Shown: piece by piece, positions 17,077 through 23,761 of the stretch
Numbering within the stretch: position 1 is the stretch's first letter
How the letters are laid out: every line of letters starts with the position of its first letter
From: Armatimonadota bacterium
GTDB lineage: Bacteria; Armatimonadota; Zipacnadia; Zipacnadales; FEN-943
Reading direction: 5' to 3'
Assembly: GCA_003170595.1 (NCBI GenBank)
Contig: PMZA01000011.1
Span: 1 to 32,295 of the forward strand
Length of the DNA stretch: 32,295 nucleotides
Program-made: the position numbers and the translations under genes
The notes under the pieces: model-generated
What the model was told of the DNA's origin: nothing
What the model saw: only the letters and a program-made list of their open reading frames with translations
The model's database searches: none

Positions 17077-17999
17077 TCATTTTTCCTCGCCACCGTTGGC
17101 CCGGTACACCCGCTCGAGCAGCCGGTTTGTTGCCCGCATCATCCCCAACGCAGTCTGCGTCGTGAGCCGGTCAATCTCCGAATACGGCTGCTCCTGGTGG
17201 TAGGCCAAGAACGCGTACACGTCGAGCAGGTCTTCCAGCCGCGTCTCTGGATCGAACTCGTAGTGCAGCTCCAGGAACCGCCGGATGTTCGCCCGCTCGC
17301 TTCGGGCACTGTACCCGGGCGCCAGCAACTCGAGTCGGTCGTCAACCACATCTGGGTCGCTGACGATGCCGCTCGCTTCCCGGGCTACCCCGCACTCCTG
17401 ACAGCGATGCAGCTCTCGAAAAAATACGCCATCTGCTCCTTCGACAGCGTGTGCAGCTGCCCGAAGATGCGATGCATCGAGCTGCGACACCGCGGCCCGA
17501 TTTCTTCCCACCACACGTCGATGGAACCTGCACCTGGCATCCCCGACCAGTCCACTACCGCGCCGTCGATGGCTCGCACCATCTGCTTGGCGAACTCGTC
17601 CACCTGCCGGTTCGGGTCGCCCACGCTGCGCTGCAGCCCGAGCTTCTGGTCGCCAATGCTCATGTCCCAGCAGATGGCCTGCCGCCACAGCCCCGGCTCA
17701 CCCTCGATCTCGTACCCCTTCTTCGGCGTGCTGGTCCACTCCGCTCGGAACCGCACGAAGATGATCTGACGCCCCTTCGGGAAGCGCATCCCCTTCGGGA
17801 TCTTCACCCACCCCGGAGCGCCCCCGTTGGTCGGCTCTGGCAAGGTCACCAGCCGCTTGATCTCCTGCTCGGCTTCCACTTCCTTCTGCTCCGCCGCCGC
17901 CACCTCCTCGGGCGTGGGCTTGTCCGCCGCCGGATCGTCAAACTCCAACGGCTGCTCGGCCACGATGGCCACCTGAGGGTCTGCTTGCTGCTCGGTCAT
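17077..17999 (-). CDS. Tail assembly chaperone, -1 frameshift fusion product (G-T-like)
   Basis: Predicted 307 aa fusion: 194 residues read from 17999 to 17418, then a shift back by one base, then 113 residues to the stop at 17077. The second part (LHRCQECG, then DDRLELLAPGYSAR and LEDLLDVYAFLAYHQEQPYSEID) reads like a folded helical domain. It has no plausible start of its own in the right place, since the upstream part of its open frame from 17688 is Arg/Gly-rich noise. The order tube, chaperone pair, tape measure is the classic setting for this frameshift, as in lambda G-GT. The fusion should bind the tape measure during tail assembly. The frame relation is exactly -1. Confidence 0.82.
17385..17999 (-). 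CDS. Tail assembly chaperone, short (unshifted) product
   Basis: A 204 aa protein produced without frameshifting. The first 60 residues are acidic and Ala/Glu-rich (EEVAAAEQKEVEAEQEIKRL). Residues 62-195 form the folded part, with VKIPKGMRFPKGRQIIFVRF and a WWEEIGPRCRSSMHRIFGQL helix. The ending after the slip site is a short tail, ESCIAVRSAG. The ATG has a strong ribosome site (GGAGG, 7 nt spacing). It sits between the tail tube and the tape measure. By analogy with lambda gpG, the short form is expected in excess over the fusion. Confidence 0.82.
   Translation of the reverse strand: MTEQQADPQVAIVAEQPLEFDDPAADKPTPEEVAAAEQKEVEAEQEIKRLVTLPEPTNGGAPGWVKIPKGMRFPKGRQIIFVRFRAEWTSTPKKGYEIEGEPGLWRQAICWDMSIGDQKLGLQRSVGDPNRQVDEFAKQMVRAIDGAVVDWSGMPGAGSIDVWWEEIGPRCRSSMHRIFGQLHTLSKEQMAYFFESCIAVRSAG
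17418..17441 (-). promoter_or_regulatory. Programmed -1 ribosomal frameshift signal
   Basis: On the minus strand the heptamer T_TTT_TTC (17424-17418) is in the zero frame of the short chaperone (codons TAT TTT TTC) and fits the X_XXY_YYZ slippery pattern. Eleven nt upstream lies AAGGAG (17441-17436), a Shine-Dalgarno-like sequence at nearly the spacing known to stimulate -1 slipping at E. coli dnaX. The zero-frame stop TAG follows about 10 codons later. A small CGGG-GTAG-CCCG hairpin lies there, but too far away to be a typical stimulator. Confidence 0.8.
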
Positions 18000-18031
18000 G
18001 GGCTATCCTCCCGTTCGCTACAACCGACCCA

Positions 18032-18086
18032 CCGCCGCGGGCGAGGGAGGAGCTGGCTTCGTCAAGCTGGCTACCACCCGCGGCGG
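18032..18086 (-). promoter_or_regulatory. GC-rich intercistronic hairpin after the tail tube gene
   Basis: A perfect 10 bp inverted repeat: CCGCCGCGGG (18086-18077) and CCCGCGGCGG (18041-18032) on the minus strand, with a 35 nt loop. The loop holds two direct copies of AGCCAGCT and a small GCTT-GACG-AAGC stem. No T-tract follows, so it is more likely an mRNA 3'-end stabiliser, processing site or attenuator than a full terminator. Confidence 0.6.
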
Positions 18087-18104
18087 CAGATCGTCTCGGT
18101 GCGC

Positions 18105-18554
18105 CTACACGACGCCGTTCTGCTGCCGCAGCCGTTCGGTGCAGGCTGCGCTGAACTTCTTCTTCACGTAGTCCCCGCGCGACGAGACGGTCGTGGGGAT
18201 GCTCCCCCAGTGCATGTCCATGTACGTGTACACGTTGCTCGACCCGTCGCTGAACAGGTCCGTACGTACCATGTTGAACACCACGTCCGGAGTCTCGCGC
18301 TTCGCCTTCGCCACAATCGCATCGTCCAGCTGCGAGGCGTCCGCCTTGGTCATCTGGATCTCGAAGTTTGCTCCGAACCCATCGAAGCTCTCGTCGAACC
18401 GGTTGGCGGTCTCACCGAGGAAGCCCTGCTCGAGCAGGTTCAGCTTCACGTTGTCGTCCATCGAGCTCACCGAGTCGATGCTCGCCTGGAGCACGCCCCC
18501 AGCCACGATCCGGATGCTCACCTCTTGGCCCTTGAGCCTCAGTCCTGCCGACAT
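18105..18554 (-). CDS. Tail tube protein
   Basis: A 149 aa protein directly downstream of the sheath gene (24 nt gap), the standard position and size for a myovirus tail tube subunit. It contains LRLKGQEVSIRIV near the N-terminus, GFLGETANRFDESFDGFGANFEIQM in the middle (a beta-hairpin pattern common in tube proteins), and IVAKAKRETPDVVFNMVRTDLF. It has no signal or membrane segment. It should form stacked hexameric rings inside the sheath. The start is an ATG preceded by AGGAAAGGA, a good ribosome site. A large hairpin follows the stop codon. Confidence 0.85.
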   Translation of the reverse strand: MSAGLRLKGQEVSIRIVAGGVLQASIDSVSSMDDNVKLNLLEQGFLGETANRFDESFDGFGANFEIQMTKADASQLDDAIVAKAKRETPDVVFNMVRTDLFSDGSSNVYTYMDMHWGSIPTTVSSRGDYVKKKFSAACTERLRQQNGVV

Positions 18555-18578
18555 GCGTGCGTTCCTTTCCTCTCGCCG

Positions 18579-20807
18579 CTACGCGGCATCCGAAACGGTC
18601 ACCACGTTCTCGCCAATCTCGGCGTCGAAAACGATCACGTCCAGGCTCGGGAGCGTCTTCACCTTGCCCTTGACCCGGTACAGACCCAGCGCCAACGTGG
18701 CTACCGTGTTCGCCTGCGTACTCAGCAGGTAGCTATCGATGCGCTGGTTGTCCTTGTTCTCGCCGCCCTTGAGCCCCTCGAGGAACGCCCCGATGGTGCT
18801 GTACACCAACGTCCGGCGCTGGAGCGAAGCCATCTTCTTGCTGTACGGCATGCACAGCTGCGCCACGCTGTCCTCGACGTAATCGGCCATCCGCCGGCGC
18901 GCGATGTTTTTCAGGTTCGGCGTGAGCGACGGGTCTACGCTGGTCACCCCGGACTGGATGATCGCGTTCCCGTCAGCCATCCGCAGCGCCGCGATGCCCG
19001 CCGCCCGGAACGCCTCGTAGTCGAGCATGCTCATGTTTTGCACGTCCGTGTTGCCCGCTTCGATGCCGAGCAGCAGCGCCATGAACGTGGTCTCCTGGCC
19101 CGGGTTCTCCTCGGGCGCGAGCTGCGTCATCAGCGCCACGTACCAGGGGTCCACGTGCACATCGATCGCGCCCGTCACCGTGAAGCCCGCCCCGCCCGCC
19201 AACCCCACCGTGGCGATCTGCGGGATGGTCGTCGACCCGCCCGGGTACCCGTAGATCGTCCGCTGGTCGCGGTACACCCCGACTCCCGGTTGCGTGTTGC
19301 CCCGCGCCTGCGCCCGCGTGGTCGTCCCGAGCGGCGGACTGATGACGCACATGCGCCCGTAGCAGCCATTCGCGCTCGCATCGATCACGTTCTGCCGCAA
19401 CCAGCTGCGCACCATGTTCGCGCTGCGCGCCGCGCAGATGAGGTTGGTCTGCTTGGTCACCGTGTTGATGTTCTTGGTCGCGTCGATGGCCGCCGTGTAG
19501 GCCGAGTCGATCGCGGCTTCGGCCAGCGCCGCCGCCACCGTGAGCGGGTTGGTCACCAACCACGACCCGCTCGGCAACACCCGCACCAACGCGTTCACCG
19601 CGGCCGGCGCCGCGGACGTACTCGTGCCATCGTCCACGCTCGGCCGCACCCGCAAGCTGTACGGCCCGTGCGCGCCCACCGGTACCACCTGCGTCTGCAT
19701 GGTCACCCACCGCAGCACGCCGTTGGTCACCTCGGTTCCCGCCGGAATGGTCTCCTGCACCAGCGCGTTCTGCAGCGCGATCGTCGCCAACGCGAACCCA
19801 AGGATCGGCTGCAGCGCGCCCGCCGTCACCTCGATGCTGTTCGTGCCCACCATGCTGGTGGACGAGATGCGCAGGTTGCCGTTGTAGTCGAGGTCCACCT
19901 TGATCCCGGTGATGTCCGCTTCCAGGTTGCTCTTGATTTCCGCGAAGGTGACCGCGTTCGTGTTCGCGACGTCACCCGCCACCGTCGTGAGACTCACGCC
20001 GATGCCCGTCTTCGTGGTCACTACCGCATCGGCCGCAGTCACGTTCACCGTGCTCGCCGACCCGTACACCCGCGCCGTGATGCGGATCTTGCCCGTGTCG
20101 TTCGCGGCGCCCGTGTACCCGAGCGCGAGGTTGATGCGCGCGATGCAGTCCGCCTCGGTCTGGTCGGTTCCAAGGAACGTCACCGTCACCGGGCCCACCT
20201 GCGTCGGCTGCCCCGCATCGATTACGATGGTGAACTGCTCGCCCCCGGAGAACCCCGTCGGGTACGACCCGGCGCCGGCCAGGTAGCTCGCCCGCGATGC
20301 CGACAGCGTGCTGGTCGCCGCGCCCGCTCCGTTGATCTTCACGCTGATGGCGTTGCCAGCCGTGATCGCCCAGGTCGCCAGCGTGTTGCCCAGCAGGGAC
20401 GCCAGCCGCGTGAAGCTGACCGCGCCCACGCTCGTGTCCACCCGCGTCACAATGAGCCGCCGGAAGCGCTTATTTGCCAGCGCAATGAACCCGTTCCCGT
20501 TCCAGTACTCGGGCACGAGCGCGCCGTCTGCGTACCGGGTCCGGGCACACGGGTTGTTGCTCACCACCCCCGCGTACTGGAATCCGAAGCCCCCGTACTG
20601 CTGCAACAGGTCCGTGCCGCTCATCACCTCGAGCGGGGTGTTGAACGCCCCGTCCTCGAACTCCCCCACGATGTGCCCCACGCCGCTGCCCACCCCGATG
20701 ATCTGCGCGGCCGGCTCGCCGTCGATGATGACCACCCCCTCGATCGCTAGCAACTCCTCGAGACCCGGGTCGCTCAAGTACCTACGAACGAAACCAGCAC
20801 CAGACAT
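18579..20807 (-). CDS. Tail sheath protein
   Basis: A 742 aa protein. The C-terminal third has the hallmarks of contractile sheath subunits: TFMALLLGIEAGN, FRAAGIAALRMADGNAIIQSGVTSVDP (about 610-640) and a final helical and beta part (RRRMADYVEDSVAQL). Residues about 185-350 look like an inserted domain (EQFTIVIDAGQPTQVGPVTV, then repeats of ITARVYGSASTVNVTAADAV), which would sit on the outside of the tail. The sequence begins GFVRRYLSDPGLEELLAIEGVVIIDGEPAA. The start is ATG at 20807 with GAGGAG 8 nt upstream, inside a stem of the duplicated leader. It is followed by the tube gene. Confidence 0.88.
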   Translation of the reverse strand: MSGAGFVRRYLSDPGLEELLAIEGVVIIDGEPAAQIIGVGSGVGHIVGEFEDGAFNTPLEVMSGTDLLQQYGGFGFQYAGVVSNNPCARTRYADGALVPEYWNGNGFIALANKRFRRLIVTRVDTSVGAVSFTRLASLLGNTLATWAITAGNAISVKINGAGAATSTLSASRASYLAGAGSYPTGFSGGEQFTIVIDAGQPTQVGPVTVTFLGTDQTEADCIARINLALGYTGAANDTGKIRITARVYGSASTVNVTAADAVVTTKTGIGVSLTTVAGDVANTNAVTFAEIKSNLEADITGIKVDLDYNGNLRISSTSMVGTNSIEVTAGALQPILGFALATIALQNALVQETIPAGTEVTNGVLRWVTMQTQVVPVGAHGPYSLRVRPSVDDGTSTSAAPAAVNALVRVLPSGSWLVTNPLTVAAALAEAAIDSAYTAAIDATKNINTVTKQTNLICAARSANMVRSWLRQNVIDASANGCYGRMCVISPPLGTTTRAQARGNTQPGVGVYRDQRTIYGYPGGSTTIPQIATVGLAGGAGFTVTGAIDVHVDPWYVALMTQLAPEENPGQETTFMALLLGIEAGNTDVQNMSMLDYEAFRAAGIAALRMADGNAIIQSGVTSVDPSLTPNLKNIARRRMADYVEDSVAQLCMPYSKKMASLQRRTLVYSTIGAFLEGLKGGENKDNQRIDSYLLSTQANTVATLALGLYRVKGKVKTLPSLDVIVFDAEIGENVVTVSDAA

Positions 20808-20811
20808 AGGG

Positions 20812-20942
20812 GGATCTCCTCAACCGAAACTTCGTCGCGGGGTGCGACCCGACACGTTCCAGGAGATCCGCCTGATTGGTCCGCCGGTGGCGCGGTTGGG
20901 GTGTGGGCCGTTGGGCTCTCTACAGCCCGATCAGTACCACGC
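20812..20942 (-). promoter_or_regulatory. Conserved structured 5' leader of the sheath gene (copy 2)
   Basis: The transcript side contains, in order, a 23 nt block (20942-20920), a 24 nt variable spacer, a 35 nt block (20895-20861) and then the ribosome site. The two blocks are identical to those before the capsid gene (25315-25293 and 25270-25236). The 35 nt block ends in GGATCTCCT (20869-20861), the perfect complement of AGGAGATCC (20820-20812), which holds the Shine-Dalgarno. The 40 nt loop contains GTCGC-ACCCC-GCGAC (20848-20834). CTGAT in the first block can pair with ATCAG in the second. Seen in sequence; function inferred. Confidence 0.75.
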
Positions 20943-20970
20943 GAAGCCCACGACCTCCAAGCCCCGCCCG

Positions 20971-21693
20971 TCAGCTGCCCACCGTCACGTCCACTTCCGG
21001 CCCGATGTCCGTAGCCTCCACCCCACCAAAGTCCGTCTCCGGCCGTAGCTCCACGTAGTTGCGGAGGTACACCTGCGGCACTTGCATCCGGCAGATGAGC
21101 TGGTCGCGCCGGCGGTTACGGATGGTGTCCGGGTCCTCCCCGCGGTTGGACCCCTCCAGGTCGAAGCTCGCCACCTGGTCAAAGTAGAGCGGCAGCTTCA
21201 GCCGCAACGCACTCGACTGCTCCAGCATCCGGAACACCGCCTGGATGCCCGCTTTGATCGCATGCCCCAAGCTGTGCTTGGACGTGTACGCCTCGATGAC
21301 GAAGGTCTCCACGTGGTCACAGGCCCGCATCAGCACCGTGCCCAACCCGTACACGTCCCGAGTATCTTCGAGTTCCGCCGCCGGCCCGAGCGCGTAGTAG
21401 TCGTCCTGCGCTTCCGCCGGGATGAACCCGATGCTCGGGTACTTCGCCTTGTGCACATCGTCCGGCTCGTACAGGTGGATGTCCTCCCGCTTGATGGCGA
21501 AGGTCTGCGCCACCACCCCCGCCCCCATCTCCCGCCGGAACTGGATGAGCGCGATGAAATCCGCCAGCGCCCCCAACGCGTGCTCCCGCGCGTCTGTCGC
21601 CGGCAGCGCCGGCATCGGTCGGAACGGCAACACCGTCCCGTTCAGCGTCCCCGCCACCATCGCCCGCGACTTGTCTCGGCCCAGGTCCGTCAT
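20971..21693 (-). CDS. Tail terminator/completion protein, neck region
   Basis: A 240 aa protein. It lies between the gp10-like gene and the sheath, where myoviruses keep a tail terminator or completion protein. The central part DTRDVYGLGTVLMRACDHVETFVIEAYTS resembles the strand-helix pattern of terminator proteins, and ALRLKLPLYFDQVASFDLEG is also beta-like. I chose the ATG at 21693 because it overlaps the upstream stop by ATGA and has GGGAG 9 nt upstream. A GTG-free extension to 21714 would add seven residues. The last residues (GVEATDIGPEVDVTVGS) precede the leader of the sheath gene by 28 nt. Assignment to a named neck protein is tentative. Confidence 0.72.
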   Translation of the reverse strand: MTDLGRDKSRAMVAGTLNGTVLPFRPMPALPATDAREHALGALADFIALIQFRREMGAGVVAQTFAIKREDIHLYEPDDVHKAKYPSIGFIPAEAQDDYYALGPAAELEDTRDVYGLGTVLMRACDHVETFVIEAYTSKHSLGHAIKAGIQAVFRMLEQSSALRLKLPLYFDQVASFDLEGSNRGEDPDTIRNRRRDQLICRMQVPQVYLRNYVELRPETDFGGVEATDIGPEVDVTVGS

Positions 21694-22205
21694 TTCTTGA
21701 AACTCCCGCTCCAATCGTACCCCTTCATGGCCCGCGTTACCTCACGGTCCACCAGCTTCGGCAGCTCCTCGTTCAGCTCCCGCCAGATGTGCAGCCCGGG
21801 ACGCCCCCACTCGGCCAGCGACATCGCCACCGCCCACGCCATGCTCTGCGCTTCCTCCGGCGAGTCCGCGATGCCTTTCCGAAGCAGCCACGCGAACAAC
21901 GCCCCCAACATCTTGCGCCCGATCTTCTCCCGCCCGAACGGACGTATCCCGTACTCGATGATGGGCGCGATCGGGTTGTCGTTCAGCACCGCTGCGCCGT
22001 CCGGGATGACGATGGCCTTCCAGCCCGCCCGGTACGCCCCCGTGTCCACTGGCTCGTTCGGCGCGTGGCTCGGAATGATCTTCCGGACCACCAGCTGCAC
22101 CCCGGCCAGCGCCGCCATCCGGAGCCCACGCACCGCCACTTCCTTGTGCTGCCGCGCCAGGTGCGACCACCGGCCCGCCGCATCCGCCAACGTGATGGTC
22201 GCCAC
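21690..22205 (-). CDS. HK97 gp10-like neck/tail completion protein
   Basis: A 171 aa protein with the signature of the HK97 gp10-type family: EPVDTGAYRAGWKAIV (51-66), followed by IIEYGIRPF (82-90) and GRPGLHIWRE (133-142). In the family this neck protein helps join the tail to the head. It starts at GTG 3 nt after the upstream stop, with a weak ribosome site (GGTGAG). It overlaps the next gene by ATGA. The order connector, closure protein, gp10-like protein and terminator matches a standard head-tail joining module. Confidence 0.85.
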   Translation of the reverse strand: MATITLADAAGRWSHLARQHKEVAVRGLRMAALAGVQLVVRKIIPSHAPNEPVDTGAYRAGWKAIVIPDGAAVLNDNPIAPIIEYGIRPFGREKIGRKMLGALFAWLLRKGIADSPEEAQSMAWAVAMSLAEWGRPGLHIWRELNEELPKLVDREVTRAMKGYDWSGSFKK

Positions 22206-22208
22206 GGC

Positions 22209-22832
22209 TCACCCGAGCCCATCGGCATCGTCAGATGCGCTACTCCCGTTCCGATGCTCCTCCGGGTCCGCCCGTTCCAAGTCCAACACCCAGTGAAACC
22301 CATCCTCCTCCCGCCACGGCGTCCCGCTCAGCCGGTAGCGCTCCCGTTCCCCCAACCGGTCCCCGCGGCCGTCCTCTACCACCTCGTAGAAGAAGTCGAC
22401 CGGCTGCACGTTCACCGGGGCGCCTTCGTCCCACCCGAGAGGCATCCCTGGCACGGGCCGCGGCGCCTCCTCCGTGACCGCAGGCGGCGGGATCACCACC
22501 CCCATGAGGTTGTCCTTCGTGTACGCGCCGGCGCTCACCTCGCTGACCCTGAGCGACCCCTCGGGCACCGCCCCCACAGCACGGAAGTTCCACTTCACCG
22601 CGGTCGAGTCGCTCAGCTCCGGCGTGGGCAAAAGCTCCCGCCGCGCCACCGTCACCTCATGCCCCTCGCCCCGCTCCCGGCCCGACCACTTGGTCCAGAC
22701 CATGAACACCCGGCGCGACCTCACTCCGAAGCGCGTGTACAACTGCCGGATGCGGTCCACCCGCCGCGTCAGCCGGTGCGCCAGCGTCGTGCGAGCACGG
22801 TCGAGTCCAGGCAGAGCCGCGGGCTTCGGCAT
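22209..22832 (-). CDS. Head-tail joining protein, probable closure/stopper role
   Basis: A 207 aa protein of unnamed family. The N-terminal helix RIRQLYTRFGVRSRRVFMVW leads into a beta domain with ERGEGHEVTVARRELLPTP and the run PEGSLRVSEVSAGAYTKDNLMG. I have seen comparable blocks in phage neck-region proteins but cannot name the family. The C-terminal part (RYRLSGTPWREEDGFHWVLDLERAD) is beta-like, and the end is acidic. It lies between a connector-like gene and the gp10-like gene, so head closure is the likely role by context. Confidence 0.7.
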   Translation of the reverse strand: MPKPAALPGLDRARTTLAHRLTRRVDRIRQLYTRFGVRSRRVFMVWTKWSGRERGEGHEVTVARRELLPTPELSDSTAVKWNFRAVGAVPEGSLRVSEVSAGAYTKDNLMGVVIPPPAVTEEAPRPVPGMPLGWDEGAPVNVQPVDFFYEVVEDGRGDRLGERERYRLSGTPWREEDGFHWVLDLERADPEEHRNGSSASDDADGLG

Positions 22833-22842
22833 CGCCTACCGC

Positions 22843-23241
22843 CTAGTTCTGCACCGCGACGTTCATCCCGCCCCCAGAACTCAGCCGCTTGTCGAACGGG
22901 TTACGCTGACACCCGAGCAACTGCATCAGCGAATTCACTGCGTAGTCGTACAGGCGCAGCCGTTTCTTGTGCAGATCCGGATCGATGCTGATGTTGCCGA
23001 GCTTGCTCACATCGAGCAGCTCACTCGTCCCCCACAGCTCGATCATCATCCGGTCCAGCTCCGCGAGGATGCTCCGCACCAGCGGCAGCGCACTCTCGAG
23101 AATCCGGTCCATCGCCCCCTCGATCATGAACTGCGTCTCGACACTCGACGGCACGCCAAGGACGAACGTGTAGGCTTCCGCCACGTTGAGGTAGCCCCCA
23201 TGCCAACGGATGCGTACGCGTTCGTCCACAGTGAGCGGCAT
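22843..23241 (-). CDS. Head-tail connector region protein, unknown family
   Basis: A 132 aa, mostly helical protein: TQFMIEGAMDRILESALPLVRSILAELDRMMIELWGT is a long helical segment. It also has an N-terminal beta piece (VRIRWHGGYLNVAEAYTFVLG). Size and place, shortly after the capsid gene and before neck proteins, suggest an adaptor or connector like HK97 gp6 or SPP1 gp15, but no specific motif confirms it. The start is ATG at 23241 with AAGGA 8 nt upstream, 4 nt after the previous stop. Confidence 0.68.
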   Translation of the reverse strand: MPLTVDERVRIRWHGGYLNVAEAYTFVLGVPSSVETQFMIEGAMDRILESALPLVRSILAELDRMMIELWGTSELLDVSKLGNISIDPDLHKKRLRLYDYAVNSLMQLLGCQRNPFDKRLSSGGGMNVAVQN

Positions 23242-23245
23242 GGGT

Positions 23246-23650
23246 TCAGTCCTTCAGCTCCTCCAGCTTGATGCCCTGCGCCAGGAGCTTCTCGATGTCG
23301 TAGTTCAGATTGTCGACGACCTTTCCCTCCCGCACCACCGTGCGGTAGCCCGTGCCGCCCGGCCCCGGCTGCGACACGCTGCCGCCCCGGATCACCGTGA
23401 ACCGTCGCGCCGTCGGTACCGGTCCGGCCGGGCGCGGGTTGCGCGCCGTCGCGTCCGCCACCACATCCGGCTCGGCCGAACACGTCGCCGGGTTGATGAC
23501 CGGCATGCTCCCGGGGGACGCCACCCCACCCCCGTACTCGACGACTTCCCGGCTCCGGGGAACGTGCGTTTCTTCCAGGTCCACCTGGGGGTACTCCTCT
23601 ACCTCAGGGTCATCGTCTCGCCGTCGCGCAGTCTGCGGTACTCGTGCCAT
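23246..23650 (-). CDS. Small protein downstream of the major capsid gene, unknown
   Basis: A 134 aa protein. The first 90 residues are charged and Pro/Arg-rich, likely disordered (RRRDDDPEVEEYPQVDLEE). The C-terminal part is more ordered (TGYRTVVREGKVVDNLNYDIEKLLAQGIKLEELKD). I chose the ATG at 23650 because AAGGAGGAG lies just upstream; a longer in-frame start at 23680 has no such site and would overlap the spacer. It lies 111 nt after the major capsid gene. It may be a decoration or head completion protein; no family is recognised. Confidence 0.65.
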   Translation of the reverse strand: MARVPQTARRRDDDPEVEEYPQVDLEETHVPRSREVVEYGGGVASPGSMPVINPATCSAEPDVVADATARNPRPAGPVPTARRFTVIRGGSVSQPGPGGTGYRTVVREGKVVDNLNYDIEKLLAQGIKLEELKD

Positions 23651-23707
23651 CGGTGCTCCTCCTTGTTGAAGCACCCCCACTCTACCACCGACCCCCGGAC
23701 AAGCCGA

Positions 23708-23739
23708 GGCCCGGGACCAGCTCGCGCCAGACCCGGGCC
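23708..23739 (-). promoter_or_regulatory. Hairpin in the gap after the major capsid gene
   Basis: The arms GGCCCGGG (23739-23732) and CCCGGGCC (23715-23708) form a perfect 8 bp GC stem with a 16 nt loop, 22 nt after the capsid stop. No T-tract follows. It could protect the 3' end of a capsid mRNA or weaken transcription downstream. The rest of the 111 nt gap (23651-23761) shows only the ribosome site of the next gene. Confidence 0.55.
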
Positions 23740-23761
23740 CACGGTCTCACCCGGAAGGAGG

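Noticed and set aside
17077-17688. Independent start at 17688 for the second chaperone frame
   Set aside because: The part before the slip site reads as Arg/Gly/Ala noise in a frame shadowing the real gene, and the -1 register with a slip site explains the domain better.
17451-20750. Open frame of 1099 codons on the plus strand opposite the sheath and tube genes
   Set aside because: The translation is rich in H, R and P and has no recognisable motif. It is the mirror of GC-biased codons in genuine minus-strand genes. No ribosome site was identified.
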